Source: Paracoccaceae bacterium (GTDB taxonomy: Bacteria > Pseudomonadota > Alphaproteobacteria > Rhodobacterales > Rhodobacteraceae). Taken from it: DNA of 64,000 nucleotides. The DNA lies in NCBI GenBank assembly GCA_016938875.1, contig JAFGTV010000047.1, positions 38,948 to 102,947 on the forward strand, written 5' to 3'. Position 1 is the stretch's first letter; every line of letters begins with the position of its first letter. The position numbers and the translations under genes are program-made. The notes under the pieces are model-generated. The model was given only the letters and a program-made list of their open reading frames with translations. It was not told the origin of the DNA and did not search any database. This document shows positions 8,552 through 22,082 of the stretch, piece after piece.

Positions 8552-9325
8552 TCACAGCGCGGTCCAGCCCCCGTCCACGCTGATCGTGGTGCCGGTGATT
8601 TGCGCCGCCGCGGCCGAGCACAGGAAAACCGCCGTTCCGCCCAGTTGCTCGACCGTGGCGAACTCTTTGGACGGCTGGCGCGCCAGCATCACCTCGCGCA
8701 CCACCGTGTCGCGATCCATTCCGTGGGCGGCCATCTGGTCCGGGATCTGCGCCTCGACCAGCGGGGTCAACACATAGCCGGGACAGATCGCGTTACAGGT
8801 GATCGCCTCTTCGGCGGTTTCCAAGGCGACGGTCTTGGTGAACCCGACGATCCCGTGTTTCGCCGCGACATAGGCCGATTTATAGGGGCTGGCGGTCAAA
8901 CCATGGGCCGAGGCGATGTTGACGATCCGGCCCCATCCGGCCTGACGCATCATCGGCAGCGCGACCGCGGTGGTGTGAAACGCCGAGGACAAGTTGATCG
9001 CGATGATCGCATCCCATTTCTCGGGCGGAAAGCTCTCGACAGGGGCGACGTGCTGGATCCCGGCATTGTTGACCAGGATATCGCAGGCCCCCGCCGCCTC
9101 GATCAGCGCGCGACACTCATCGGCGCGCGACATGTCGGCCTTGATATAGCGCACGTTGACCCCGTGGCGGGTCGCCATCTCGACCGCCAGGGCGTGATCC
9201 TCGGCCCGGTCGGTAAAGGAATTCAGAACCACGTCCGCCCCGGCCCGGGCCAGTTCATGGGCGACGCCCAACCCGATCCCCGAGTTCGACCCGGTAACGA
9301 CGGCGGTTTTCCCGGCAAGTGACAT
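8552..9325 (-). CDS. bdhA: 3-hydroxybutyrate dehydrogenase
   Basis: A 257-residue short-chain dehydrogenase. It interconverts (R)-3-hydroxybutyrate and acetoacetate with NAD, the step that feeds polyhydroxybutyrate breakdown into central metabolism. It has TGSNSGIGLG (cofactor loop), NNAGIQHVAPVESFP, the catalytic NIASAHGL Ser and SAYVAAKHG Tyr/Lys. The ICPGYVLTPLVEAQIPDQ and ISVDGGW blocks are typical of BdhA rather than of FabG. ATG at 9325 has an AGGAGGG site; the frame extends upstream without a better start. No phasin or synthase genes are adjacent. Confidence 0.92.
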   Translation of the reverse strand: MSLAGKTAVVTGSNSGIGLGVAHELARAGADVVLNSFTDRAEDHALAVEMATRHGVNVRYIKADMSRADECRALIEAAGACDILVNNAGIQHVAPVESFPPEKWDAIIAINLSSAFHTTAVALPMMRQAGWGRIVNIASAHGLTASPYKSAYVAAKHGIVGFTKTVALETAEEAITCNAICPGYVLTPLVEAQIPDQMAAHGMDRDTVVREVMLARQPSKEFATVEQLGGTAVFLCSAAAAQITGTTISVDGGWTAL

Positions 9326-9472
9326 CTTGGCCCTCCTGTGCATGTCTGGGGCCCCAGCATAGGCGCCCCCGGCGCGAACGCCACGATTCCTCGTCCCCGC
9401 ATGGGCGCGCCGGCCCCGTCTACTTGGGCAGACTACCCATGGCGCACGCCGCACCCCCACCGATCGCGTGCG

Positions 9473-9550
9473 CAAAAAAAAACGCCCGCACAAGGCGGGC
9501 GTTAAGTTATTGAGGCAGGTTTCATACAGGCAAGAAACCTATCGAGCAGT
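9473..9550 (-). ncRNA. Candidate small RNA, about 75 nt
   Basis: On the minus strand a -35/-10 pair (CTTGGA at 9586-9581, TATAAA at 9562-9557, 18-base spacer) is followed by a short transcript region. It contains a 7-bp hairpin (arms 9517-9523 and 9534-9540, 10-base loop). It ends in a perfect terminator stem (9481-9489 AACGCCCGC with 9495-9503, loop ACAAG) and at least eight T residues. No minus-strand ORF feeds this terminator: the bases upstream of the -35 belong to the divergent gene's leader. This is the layout of a trans-acting bacterial sRNA. I do not recognise the family. Confidence 0.5.
9474..9503 (-). terminator. Strong terminator ending the candidate sRNA
   Basis: Perfect 9-bp stem, 5-base loop and a run of T on the minus strand (the A run at about 9474-9482 on the plus strand). 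It lies about 150 bases upstream of the bdhA start, so it also shields bdhA from transcription starting further up. Confidence 0.85.
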
Positions 9551-9556
9551 GATCCC

Positions 9557-9586
9557 TTTATACGCAATCCGGTTGCGGGCTCCAAG
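9557..9586 (-). promoter_or_regulatory. Possible sigma-70 promoter of the candidate sRNA
   Basis: CTTGGA (9581-9586) and TATAAA (9557-9562) with 18 bases between, read on the minus strand. TATAAA is close to consensus and rare in this GC-rich sequence. Confidence 0.45.
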
Positions 9587-9663
9587 CTAAAAGTTTGAAA
9601 AACATGGACGCTCTCAATAGGTTCCGGGACAGGAAAACACGTCACCCCGGGATTGTTGCGCAA

Positions 9664-11484
9664 ATGAGATCAGTCTTTTTCCCCCGTATCCGCCGCGCCG
9701 CGACCCTGGCGCTGGCCCTGATGGCGGGGACAGCCACAGCCTGGGCCGAGGCGCGGCATGGCATAGCTATGTATGGCGACCCCGCCCTACCACCGGATTT
9801 TGTGGCCCTGCCCTATGTCAATCCCGACGCCCCCCAGGGGGGGCGGATCGTGCTGGGCGAGGCGGGCGGTTTCGACAGTCTCAATCCCTTCATCCTGAAG
9901 GGGAACGCGCCCTGGGGATTGCGCGCCCAGGGCTATGAAAGCCTGATGGGCCGATCCTGGGACGAGCCGTTCACGCTCTACGGTCTGTTGGCCGAATCGG
10001 TCGAGACCGGGCCCGACCGGGACTGGGTCGCCTTTACCCTGCGCCCCGGGGCCCGATTCTCTGACGGTACCCCGGTCACGGTCGCGGATGTGGTGTGGTC
10101 GGTCGAGACCCTGGGGACAAAGGGCCACCCGCGCTATCACGGCGCCTGGGCCAAGATCGCCCGCACCGAGATCACCGGCCCGCGCACCGTGCGGTTCACC
10201 TTCAACACCCCGGACCGCGAATTGCCGCTGATCCTGGGGCTGCGCCCGGTTCTGCAAAAGGCCCAGTGGGAGGGGCGCGATTTCGCCGCCAGCGGGCTGG
10301 AGGCCCCGATCGGCACCGGCCCTTACGTGATCGACGGGTATGAGCCGGGCCGCTACCTGTCGCTGCGCCGCGACCCCGACTATTGGGGCCGCGATCTGCC
10401 CTTTAATCGGGGGCAGCATAATTTCGACGAGATCCGATATGAGTTCTTCGGCGATGGCGACGTGGTGTTCGAGGCGTTTCGCGGCGGCACCACCGATGTC
10501 TACCGCGAGGGGAATGCCGCGAAATGGGACAGCGCCTATGATTTTCCCGCCGTGCGGTCGGGCGAGATCGTCAAGGCCGAGATCCCCCATCAGCGTCCCT
10601 CGGGGATCGCGGGGCTGGTGATGAACACCCGCCGCCCGGCCTTTGCCGACTGGCGGGTGCGCGACGCGATGCTGTTGGCCTTCAACTTCGAGTTCATCAA
10701 CGCCACCCTGACCGGGGCCAGCCAGCCGCGCATCACCTCGTATTTCTCCAACTCGGTTCTGGGCATGCGCCCCGGCCCGGCCGAGGGACAGGTGCGCGCC
10801 TTGCTGACCCCCTTTGCCGACAGCCTGCTGCCCGGCGCGCTGGAGGGGTATGCCCTGCCGACCTCGGACGGCCGCCCCTCGAACCGCAAGAACCTGCGCG
10901 CGGCCTTTGCCCGGCTGGAAGAGGCCGGCTGGCGCGTGGCCGATGACGGGGTGCTGCGCGACGCCGAGGGGCGCGCCTTTCGCTTTGAGATCGTGCTGCG
11001 CCAGGGGGCGACCGAAACCCAGCAGATCGTCGATATGTTCCTGTCGGGCCTGGACCGGCTGGGGATCACCGCGCAGGTCACCCTGATGGACAGCGCGCAA
11101 TATACCCAGCGCACCGATGCCTATGATTTCGACATGGCCTTTTATACCCGTGCGCTGTCGCTCTCGCCAGGCAACGAACAGCGGCTTTACTGGGGGGCCG
11201 AGGGCGTGACCAAGCCGGGCACCGGCAACTGGATGGGCATGAACAGCCCCGCCGCCGAGGCGATGATCGACACCCTGCTGCGCGCCGACAGCCGCGAGAC
11301 CTTTGTCGCGGCCACCCGCGCGTTGGACAGGGTGCTGACCACCGGGCGCTACGTGATCCCGATCTGGTATTCCCCCAACGCCCGTATTGCCCACCGCGCC
11401 TGGCTGCGCTACCCCGATACCATCCCGATCTACGGCGACTGGATCGGGTTCCTGCCCGATATCTGGTGGTCCGAAAAGGAGTGA
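9664..11484 (+). CDS. Periplasmic peptide-binding protein of an ABC transporter (SBP family 5, YejA-like)
   Basis: A 606-residue extracellular solute-binding protein. The signal peptide runs MRSVFFPRIRRAATLALALM to TATAWAEA. The mature start HGIAMYGDPALPPDF...YVNPDAPQGG and FDSLNPFILKG are typical of the YejA/microcin-C peptide branch, as is FGDGDVVFEAFRGG. It would deliver peptides to an inner-membrane YejBEF-type permease. No permease or ATPase gene follows, so it is an orphan here. TTG 9595 and ATG 9604 lie in frame upstream, but ATG 9664 starts the signal peptide. Confidence 0.9.
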   Translation: MRSVFFPRIRRAATLALALMAGTATAWAEARHGIAMYGDPALPPDFVALPYVNPDAPQGGRIVLGEAGGFDSLNPFILKGNAPWGLRAQGYESLMGRSWDEPFTLYGLLAESVETGPDRDWVAFTLRPGARFSDGTPVTVADVVWSVETLGTKGHPRYHGAWAKIARTEITGPRTVRFTFNTPDRELPLILGLRPVLQKAQWEGRDFAASGLEAPIGTGPYVIDGYEPGRYLSLRRDPDYWGRDLPFNRGQHNFDEIRYEFFGDGDVVFEAFRGGTTDVYREGNAAKWDSAYDFPAVRSGEIVKAEIPHQRPSGIAGLVMNTRRPAFADWRVRDAMLLAFNFEFINATLTGASQPRITSYFSNSVLGMRPGPAEGQVRALLTPFADSLLPGALEGYALPTSDGRPSNRKNLRAAFARLEEAGWRVADDGVLRDAEGRAFRFEIVLRQGATETQQIVDMFLSGLDRLGITAQVTLMDSAQYTQRTDAYDFDMAFYTRALSLSPGNEQRLYWGAEGVTKPGTGNWMGMNSPAAEAMIDTLLRADSRETFVAATRALDRVLTTGRYVIPIWYSPNARIAHRAWLRYPDTIPIYGDWIGFLPDIWWSEKE

Positions 11485-11487
11485 TCC

Positions 11488-11601
11488 ATGGCCCGCATAC
11501 TGCTCATTCTCACCGTGCTGACCCTGGCGGGCTGTGGCACCGTCGAAGGGATCGGCGAGGATATCTCGGCCGGCGCGCGCACCGTGCGCAACGCCTTTTG
11601 A
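11488..11601 (+). CDS. Entericidin-like small lipoprotein, 37 residues
   Basis: ATG at 11488, three bases after the binding-protein stop, with AAGGAG upstream. The peptide is MARILLILTVLTLAGCG then TVEGIGEDISAGARTVRNAF. LTLAGC is a lipobox with Cys at position 16. The following G-x-G-x-D-I-S pattern matches EcnA/EcnB entericidins, small membrane lipoproteins linked to stationary-phase envelope stress. Whether it acts as a toxin/antitoxin here is unknown. Probably cotranscribed with the gene before it. Confidence 0.8.
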   Translation: MARILLILTVLTLAGCGTVEGIGEDISAGARTVRNAF

Positions 11602-11632
11602 GAGGGTGCGCGGGCCAGGGGGGCCTGGGGGC

Positions 11633-12262
11633 CTAGTCCAGCGTGGTCACCCACAGGATCATCGCATCTTCCTGGCTCAGCGAGATCACGTTATGCCCCA
11701 TATCCGCGTCGTAATAGGCGCTGTCGCCCCGGCGCATCTCTACGGGGGCGTAAAACTCGGTATAAAGCCGGACCGCGCCGGTCAGGACGTATAGAAATTC
11801 CTCGCCATGGTGGCGCACCCAGCCGTCGAACTCGGCCACGTCGCGGGCGCGCACCCGGCTGCGATAGGGCATCATGCGCTTTTGCGTCAGCGCGCCGGCC
11901 ATCAACTCGTGCTCATAGGTGGCGGTGGCATGCGAGGCCCCCTCGCCGGTGCGCGTCACCGCCATCCGCCCGCCCCCCTGCACCGCGTGCGGCGGGGTGA
12001 ACAGCTGCGGCACCGAAATGCCCAGGCCCACGGCCAGCTTTTTCAGCGCCTCATAGGTCGGCGACATCTGGGCGTTTTCGATCTTGGACAGGGTCGAGCG
12101 CGCCAGCCCGGCCTGTTGCGCGGCCTGTTCCAGGGTCCAGCCCTTTTCGGTGCGCAACTCGCGCACCCGCTGGCCCAGGTCCAGCGGTTCGGGAACCTCT
12201 GCCTCCCCCTCGCCAGTGGCCCGGATGATCTGGATCAGGCTGTGATCGCGCGCGTCTCCCAT
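11633..12262 (-). CDS. XRE-family regulator with C-terminal cupin sensor domain
   Basis: A 209-residue regulator. The Xre helix-turn-helix covers about 28-85 (GQRVRELRTEKGWTLEQAAQ, then GLARSTLSKIENAQMSPTYE). A cupin_2 domain sits at about 135-200 (HHGEEFLYVLTGAVRLYTE, GDSAYYDADMGHNVI). Such regulators sense small molecules through the cupin. It is divergent from the acyl-CoA synthetase with only 61 bp between start codons, so it most likely controls that gene. ATG 12262 is chosen because it begins the conserved region. Confidence 0.88.
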   Translation of the reverse strand: MGDARDHSLIQIIRATGEGEAEVPEPLDLGQRVRELRTEKGWTLEQAAQQAGLARSTLSKIENAQMSPTYEALKKLAVGLGISVPQLFTPPHAVQGGGRMAVTRTGEGASHATATYEHELMAGALTQKRMMPYRSRVRARDVAEFDGWVRHHGEEFLYVLTGAVRLYTEFYAPVEMRRGDSAYYDADMGHNVISLSQEDAMILWVTTLD

Positions 12263-12323
12263 GCCTGACCGTCTTAGAGCGTGGCCCTTGCAACCGCAAG
12301 TCCGCGGGGCTAGCACCGCGGCC

Positions 12324-13853
12324 ATGCAAGCGCTCTTCGACGAGGGGGCACCGCCCCCCTGCCCTTCGCCCTTCAACCTGGCCGCCTATGTGCTGGGCGC
12401 CGCCGCGCAGACCCCCGACAAGGTCGCGCTGGCGATCATCGGCCCGCATGGCGCCGAACGCTGGAGCTATGCCCGGCTGGAGGGCGCGGTGCGCGGCCTG
12501 GCCGGCGGGCTGCGCGCGATGGGGCTGGCGCCGGGGGCGCATGTGCTGCTGCGGCTGGGCAACGGGGTCGAGTTTCCGATCGGTTTCCTGGGCGCGATCG
12601 CGGCCGGGCTGGTGCCGGTGCCGACCTCGGCCCAGTTGACCGTGCCCGAGATCACCCGCCTGGCCGCCGAGATCGAGCCCGCCGCGATCCTGGCCGGACC
12701 TGCCGTCGCGTTACCGGATCATTGTCCCGCGCCGGTGCTGGATATCGCCGCACAGCGCGCGCTTTATGCCGGGCTTCCGGCCGAGTACGCGATGGGGGAC
12801 GCGGATCGGGCGGCCTATGTGGTCTATACCTCGGGCACCTCTGGACGGCCGCGCGGGGTGATCCATGCCCACCGCGCCGTCTGGGCGCGGCGGATGATGT
12901 GGGAGGGCTGGTATGGGCTGGGCGCCGAGGATCTGCTGCTGCATGCCGGGGCGTTCAACTGGACCTATACGCTGGGCACCGGGCTCTTGGACCCTTGGGC
13001 CGCCGGGGCGACCGCGCTGATCCCCGCCGCCGGGGTGCGTCCGGGGCAATTGCCGCAGCTCTTGCAACGGTTCGGGGCCACGCTGTTCGCCGCCGCCCCC
13101 GGCGTCTATCGCCAGATGCTGCGCGAGGTGCCCCACCTGGTGCTGCCCGCGCTGCGTCACGGGCTGTCGGCCGGGGAAAAGATGCCCGAGGCCACCCGCC
13201 GCACCTGGGCCGAGGCCACCGGCACCATGATCTACGAGGCGCTGGGCATGTCCGAATGTTCCACCTTCATCTCGGGCAGCCCGACGCGGCCCGCGCCCTT
13301 GCCCGCGTCTGGCTATCCCCAGCCGGGACGGCGGGTGGCGGTGCTGGGCCCCGATCATACCCCGGTGGCGCGCGGCACACCGGGTCAATTGGCGGTCTCG
13401 ACCCGCGATCCGGGGCTGATGCTGGGCTATCTGCGCGCCGAGGCCGAAACGCGGGCGAAATTCGACGGCGAATGGTTCCTGACCGGCGACATGGTGGAAA
13501 TGGCCGAGGATGGCGCGATCACCTATCTGGGCCGCACCGATGACATGCTGAACGCCGGCGGCGTGCGCGTCTCTCCGCTGGAGGTCGAGCGCGCGCTGAT
13601 GGATCACCCCACCATCGAAGAGGTCGCCGCCACCGAGATCAGCGTCAAGGCCGACACCACCGTCATCGCCGCCTTTTACACCGGCGCGCCGGTGGACGAG
13701 GCCGCCCTGGCCCGCTTTGCCGCCGAACGGCTGGCGCGCTATAAGCAACCGCGGCTCTACATCCACATGGATGCCCTGCCCAAGGGCGCCAACGGCAAGC
13801 TGAACCGCCGCCTGATCCGTCAAACCTATGAGAGCAGCCATGGTCAAGCTTGA
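12324..13853 (+). CDS. AMP-dependent acyl-CoA synthetase/ligase (benzoate-CoA-ligase-like)
   Basis: A 509-residue class I adenylate-forming enzyme that activates a carboxylic acid as acyl-AMP and then acyl-CoA. P-loop motif VVYTSGTSGRPRGVIH near residue 170, YEALGMSE (A5), DGEWFLTGDMVEM (A7), YLGRTDDMLNAGGVRVSPLE (A8) and the catalytic lysine block PKGANGKLNRR (A10). The overall order resembles aryl/benzoate-CoA ligases, but the acid cannot be fixed from sequence. Its last 14 bases overlap the next gene. The divergent cupin regulator probably controls it. Confidence 0.88.
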   Translation: MQALFDEGAPPPCPSPFNLAAYVLGAAAQTPDKVALAIIGPHGAERWSYARLEGAVRGLAGGLRAMGLAPGAHVLLRLGNGVEFPIGFLGAIAAGLVPVPTSAQLTVPEITRLAAEIEPAAILAGPAVALPDHCPAPVLDIAAQRALYAGLPAEYAMGDADRAAYVVYTSGTSGRPRGVIHAHRAVWARRMMWEGWYGLGAEDLLLHAGAFNWTYTLGTGLLDPWAAGATALIPAAGVRPGQLPQLLQRFGATLFAAAPGVYRQMLREVPHLVLPALRHGLSAGEKMPEATRRTWAEATGTMIYEALGMSECSTFISGSPTRPAPLPASGYPQPGRRVAVLGPDHTPVARGTPGQLAVSTRDPGLMLGYLRAEAETRAKFDGEWFLTGDMVEMAEDGAITYLGRTDDMLNAGGVRVSPLEVERALMDHPTIEEVAATEISVKADTTVIAAFYTGAPVDEAALARFAAERLARYKQPRLYIHMDALPKGANGKLNRRLIRQTYESSHGQA

Positions 13854-14484
13854 TATCCTCGCCGATCCGATTTGCCCGTGGTGCCATATCGGCAAGCGTC
13901 AGTTGGACACCGCCTTGGCCGCGCGCCCCGATCACCCCTTTGTGATCGAGTGGCACCCGTTCCAGCTGAACCCCGACATGCCCCGCGGCGGCATGGACCG
14001 GCGCGCCTATCTGCAGGCCAAGTTCGGCGGCAAGGCCGAGGCCGCCCGCGTCTATGCCCAGATCGACGCCGCCGCCCAGGCCGCCGGGCTGACGCTGAAC
14101 CTGGGCGCGATCACCCGCACCCCCAACACGCTGGACGCGCAAAGGCTGATCCACTGGGCCGGGATCGAGGGGCGCCAGCAGGCGGTCGTGTCGTTCCTGT
14201 TCCAGGCCTATTTCGAGGATGGCCAGGACATCGGCGACCGGGCCGTTCTGACCGCCATCGCCACCCGCGCCGAGATGGACGGCGCGGCCATCGCGCGGCT
14301 GTTGCAGGGCGAGGCGGACATCGACACGATCCGCGCCCGCGATGCCCACGCCCGCGCACGCGGCGTCACCGGGGTTCCGACCTTCGTGGTGGCCGAAACC
14401 CACGTGTTGGTGGGCGCACAGCCCACAACCCTGTGGCAAGAGGTGATCGAAGAGCTGTCAGGCGCGCCCGGCGTGCTTCAGTAG
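13840..14484 (+). CDS. DsbA-family oxidoreductase, FrnE-like
   Basis: A 214-residue thioredoxin-fold protein of the FrnE/2-hydroxychromene-2-carboxylate isomerase-like group. The CPWC active site is at residues 12-15 (LADPICPWCHIGK). WHPFQLNPDMP and the cis-Pro loop GVTGVPTFVV complete the fold. There is no signal peptide, so it is cytoplasmic. Members act as disulfide oxidoreductases or polyketide-related isomerases. ATG 13840 lies inside the acyl-CoA synthetase 3' end (14-base overlap), so the two are cotranscribed. Confidence 0.87.
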   Translation: MVKLDILADPICPWCHIGKRQLDTALAARPDHPFVIEWHPFQLNPDMPRGGMDRRAYLQAKFGGKAEAARVYAQIDAAAQAAGLTLNLGAITRTPNTLDAQRLIHWAGIEGRQQAVVSFLFQAYFEDGQDIGDRAVLTAIATRAEMDGAAIARLLQGEADIDTIRARDAHARARGVTGVPTFVVAETHVLVGAQPTTLWQEVIEELSGAPGVLQ

Positions 14485-14804
14485 CTGGCCTGCTGAATCG
14501 CCGCGACATCGTCCAGCGCGACATGCTTGATCGCCAAGAGCGGCATGTCGCCCTCGTAGGTAAAAACGAACACGCTGGCCTGGGTTTCGGTCAGGGCCAG
14601 GCGGCAGAACACCACGTCGGGGTCGAACTCTGCCGGGCAGGCGTCCAGATCGGTATGCGCCACGCTGGCCTCGAACACGTCATAGGTGAACGCGCCCTGT
14701 TCCAGGTACGAGGTCTCGCCGGCCGGGGCCTGCTCATCCTCGCACGAAAATGACGGGGTGGCGGCCAAAAGGGCGATCAGGCTGAAACGGGCAAGGCGGG
14801 TCAT
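14478..14804 (-). CDS. Hypothetical exported protein, 108 residues
   Basis: MTRLARFSLIALLAATPSFS is a Sec signal peptide. It is followed by a small acidic mature domain with three cysteines (SFSCED, DACPAEF, VVFCRLA). CGGAG lies about 9 bases before the ATG. Its 3' end overlaps the stop of the FrnE-like gene on the other strand by 7 bases. No family recognised; probably periplasmic. Confidence 0.65.
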   Translation of the reverse strand: MTRLARFSLIALLAATPSFSCEDEQAPAGETSYLEQGAFTYDVFEASVAHTDLDACPAEFDPDVVFCRLALTETQASVFVFTYEGDMPLLAIKHVALDDVAAIQQASY

Positions 14805-14931
14805 CGGGTGATCTCCGGGCGCGGCGTATCTATTACCGAGTAATTTTGTCGGAAACTATCTGCTGGCGCAAGAGGCTTTTCTGTCGCAAGACACCAGCAC
14901 AGCAAAACCACCGATCACAAGGGATACCGAC

Positions 14932-16128
14932 ATGCCGGGCCAGCGCCTTTCGCGCGGCGAATTCGTGGCGATGATCGCCATGTTGTTTGCCACCATCGCC
15001 TTTTCGATCGACGCGATGCTGCCCGCCCTGCCGCAGATCGGGGCCGAACTGACGCCCGACAACCTGAACCATGCCCAGTTCATCATCACCAGCTTCATGC
15101 TGGGGATCGGGGTCGGCACGCTGATCTCGGGGCCGCTGTCGGATTCCTATGGCCGCAAGCCCGTGATCCTGGGCGGCGCGGCGCTCTATATCGCGGGGGC
15201 GGCGCTGGCGGGGCTGGCGCAATCGCTGGAACTGGTGCTGATCGGGCGGGTGATCCAGGGCCTGGGGGCGGCGGGGCCACGGGTGGTGGCGCTGGCAGTG
15301 GTGCGGGATCTGTTTTCCGGGCGCGAGATGGCGCGGATCGTGTCGATCGTCATGATGATCTTTACCCTGCTGCCCGCCCTCGCCCCGAGCATTGGCGCGG
15401 GGATCATCACGTTCCTGGGCTGGCGGGGCATTTTCGCGGTGTTCATCGCCTTTTCCGTGCTTTCGGTGGGCTGGTTCAGCCTGCGCCAGGCCGAAACCCT
15501 GCCCCCCGAACGGCGCCGCCCGATGCGCGTCACCCCCCTGCTGGACGCCGCGCGCGAGGTTGTCCGCGATCCGGTCGCACGTATCGCCACGCTGGTGCAG
15601 ACGTTGATCTTTTCGGTGTTGTTCATGTTCCTGTCCTCGACCCAACAGGTGTTCGACATCCATTTCGGCCGCGGCGACAGCTTTCCGCTGTGGTTCGGGT
15701 TCATCGCGGTGATCGCGGGCTCTGCCAGTTTTCTGAACGCGGTGCTGGTGGGGCGCCTGGGCATGCGGTTTCTGATCCGCACGACATTGATCGTGCAGGT
15801 CGGCCTGTCCGGCGCGATGATGGTCCTGGCCTGGACCGGCGCGCTGCCCGGCTGGGCAGAGTTTCCCGCCTTCGTGGTCTGGCAGATCACGATCTTTGGC
15901 ATGCTGGGGCTGACCATCGGCAACCTCAACGCCCTGGCGATGGAGCCGCTGGGCCATATCGCGGGCATGGCCGCCTCGATCATCGGGGCGCTGTCGACGG
16001 TGGGCTCGGTGATCCTGGCCGCCCCGGTGGGCCAGGCGTTCGACGGCAGCTTGCGGCCGCTGACAACGGGGGCGTTCCTGGCCGTGGCGGCGGCGCTGTG
16101 GATGCTCAGCCGGCTGCCCGAACGCTAG
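14932..16128 (+). CDS. MFS drug-resistance transporter, Bcr/CflA family
   Basis: A 398-residue inner-membrane exporter with 12 predicted helices. MFS motif A variant GPLSDSYGRKPVILGG follows helix 2, and VIQGLGAAGPRVVALAVVRD is the Bcr/CflA version of motif C/helix 4 (normally GxxAGxxxxRAxVRD). N-terminal SIDAMLPALPQI is also typical (D in helix 1). Substrates in the family include bicyclomycin and chloramphenicol. AAGGGAT precedes the ATG. Convergent with mfd, 17 bp between stop codons. Confidence 0.9.
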   Translation: MPGQRLSRGEFVAMIAMLFATIAFSIDAMLPALPQIGAELTPDNLNHAQFIITSFMLGIGVGTLISGPLSDSYGRKPVILGGAALYIAGAALAGLAQSLELVLIGRVIQGLGAAGPRVVALAVVRDLFSGREMARIVSIVMMIFTLLPALAPSIGAGIITFLGWRGIFAVFIAFSVLSVGWFSLRQAETLPPERRRPMRVTPLLDAAREVVRDPVARIATLVQTLIFSVLFMFLSSTQQVFDIHFGRGDSFPLWFGFIAVIAGSASFLNAVLVGRLGMRFLIRTTLIVQVGLSGAMMVLAWTGALPGWAEFPAFVVWQITIFGMLGLTIGNLNALAMEPLGHIAGMAASIIGALSTVGSVILAAPVGQAFDGSLRPLTTGAFLAVAAALWMLSRLPER

Positions 16129-16145
16129 GCGCGCCCCGCCCCGGC

Positions 16146-21271
<5,126 letters not shown>

Positions 21272-21454
21272 CCCCGGCGCGCGCGGGCTGCCCTGCCGAA
21301 ACTCCCGCCGCCGGACGCCCCCGCGCCCGGCACCCGGGGATTTGTGGATAACGCGCCTGCACAGGTGACAGGGCGTGCGGCGATGTCTATACTTTGTGGC
21401 AATGGCCGGGCAGGGCCACAACAGTTAAGGCTTGGATCAATGCAGGATGTCAAA

Positions 21455-22024
21455 ATGAGCAGCAGGTTTTCGCGCCGTGGTTTCATCGGTGTAGCAGGGG
21501 CGGCGGGGGCCGCGGCGGCCCTTGGCGGGTGCAGCAACGGGGTCGGCAGCAATGGCGGCACCAGCATCGACGCGCGCGTGGATTCCACGCGGAACTATTT
21601 GTTCAACCGCTTTCCCGGCACGGTCGAGCTGGAGCAAAAGGCCCAGGGTGTCCTGTGGATGCCGCTGATCACCAAGGCCGGGTTCGGGCTTGGGGGCTCC
21701 TACGGGCGCGGCGCGCTGCGGATCGACAACATGACGGTGGATTACTACGCCGCCGCCCAGGCGACCTTTGGCTTTCAGATCGGCGCCCAGCAATATGCCC
21801 ACGCGCTGTTCTTCATGACGCCCGAGGCGCTGCGCGAGTTCCGCTCGGGCTCTGGCTGGTCGGCCGGGGCGGATGTGGAATATGCGGTCAACGATCGCGG
21901 CGGAAACATCTCGGCGGCAACCCTGACGGCGCTGGATCCGGTCATCGCGCTGGTCTTTGGCCAGGCCGGTCTGATCGTCGGCGCGACCCTGGCGGGCACC
22001 AAGTACAGCCGCATCATCCCCTGA
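21455..22024 (+). CDS. SYLF-domain (YSC84/Ysc84-like) lipoprotein, probable Tat substrate
   Basis: A 189-residue protein. MSSRFSRRGFIGVAGAAGAA contains a twin-arginine motif (SRRGFIG), and ALGGC is a lipobox, so it looks like a Tat-exported lipoprotein. The rest is a SYLF lipid-binding domain: GVLWMPLITKAGFGLGGSYGRG, FGFQIGAQQYAHALFFM and AGLIVGATLAGTKYS. Members bind phosphoinositides in eukaryotes; the bacterial role is unclear. ATG 21440 and 21455 are both in frame; 21455 begins the signal. Monocistronic. Confidence 0.88.
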   Translation: MSSRFSRRGFIGVAGAAGAAAALGGCSNGVGSNGGTSIDARVDSTRNYLFNRFPGTVELEQKAQGVLWMPLITKAGFGLGGSYGRGALRIDNMTVDYYAAAQATFGFQIGAQQYAHALFFMTPEALREFRSGSGWSAGADVEYAVNDRGGNISAATLTALDPVIALVFGQAGLIVGATLAGTKYSRIIP

Positions 22025-22034
22025 AACCGAAGTC

Positions 22035-22062
22035 GCGGAAAGGCCGACACCGGCCTTTCCGC
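22035..22062. terminator. Bidirectional hairpin between convergent genes
   Basis: Perfect 12-bp stem (22035-22046 GCGGAAAGGCCG with 22051-22062) and a 4-base loop ACAC. It lies 10 bases after the SYLF stop and 20 bases before the end of the dehydrogenase gene on the other strand. No T run on either side, so efficiency is uncertain. Confidence 0.6.
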
Positions 22063-22082
22063 CCAATCTCGACGCGGGGCCG

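Larger units (their letters stand above)
9326..9663. other. Intergenic region between bdhA and the peptide-binding protein
   Basis: 338 bp without a supported protein gene. Its centre holds a minus-strand promoter-like pair, a hairpin and a textbook terminator, described separately as a candidate small RNA (9473-9550). The rest is the bdhA upstream region. Confidence 0.6.

Noticed and set aside
9787..11394. A 535-codon open frame opposite the peptide-binding protein
   Set aside because: Same codon-bias effect; low-complexity composition, no ribosome site, no family.
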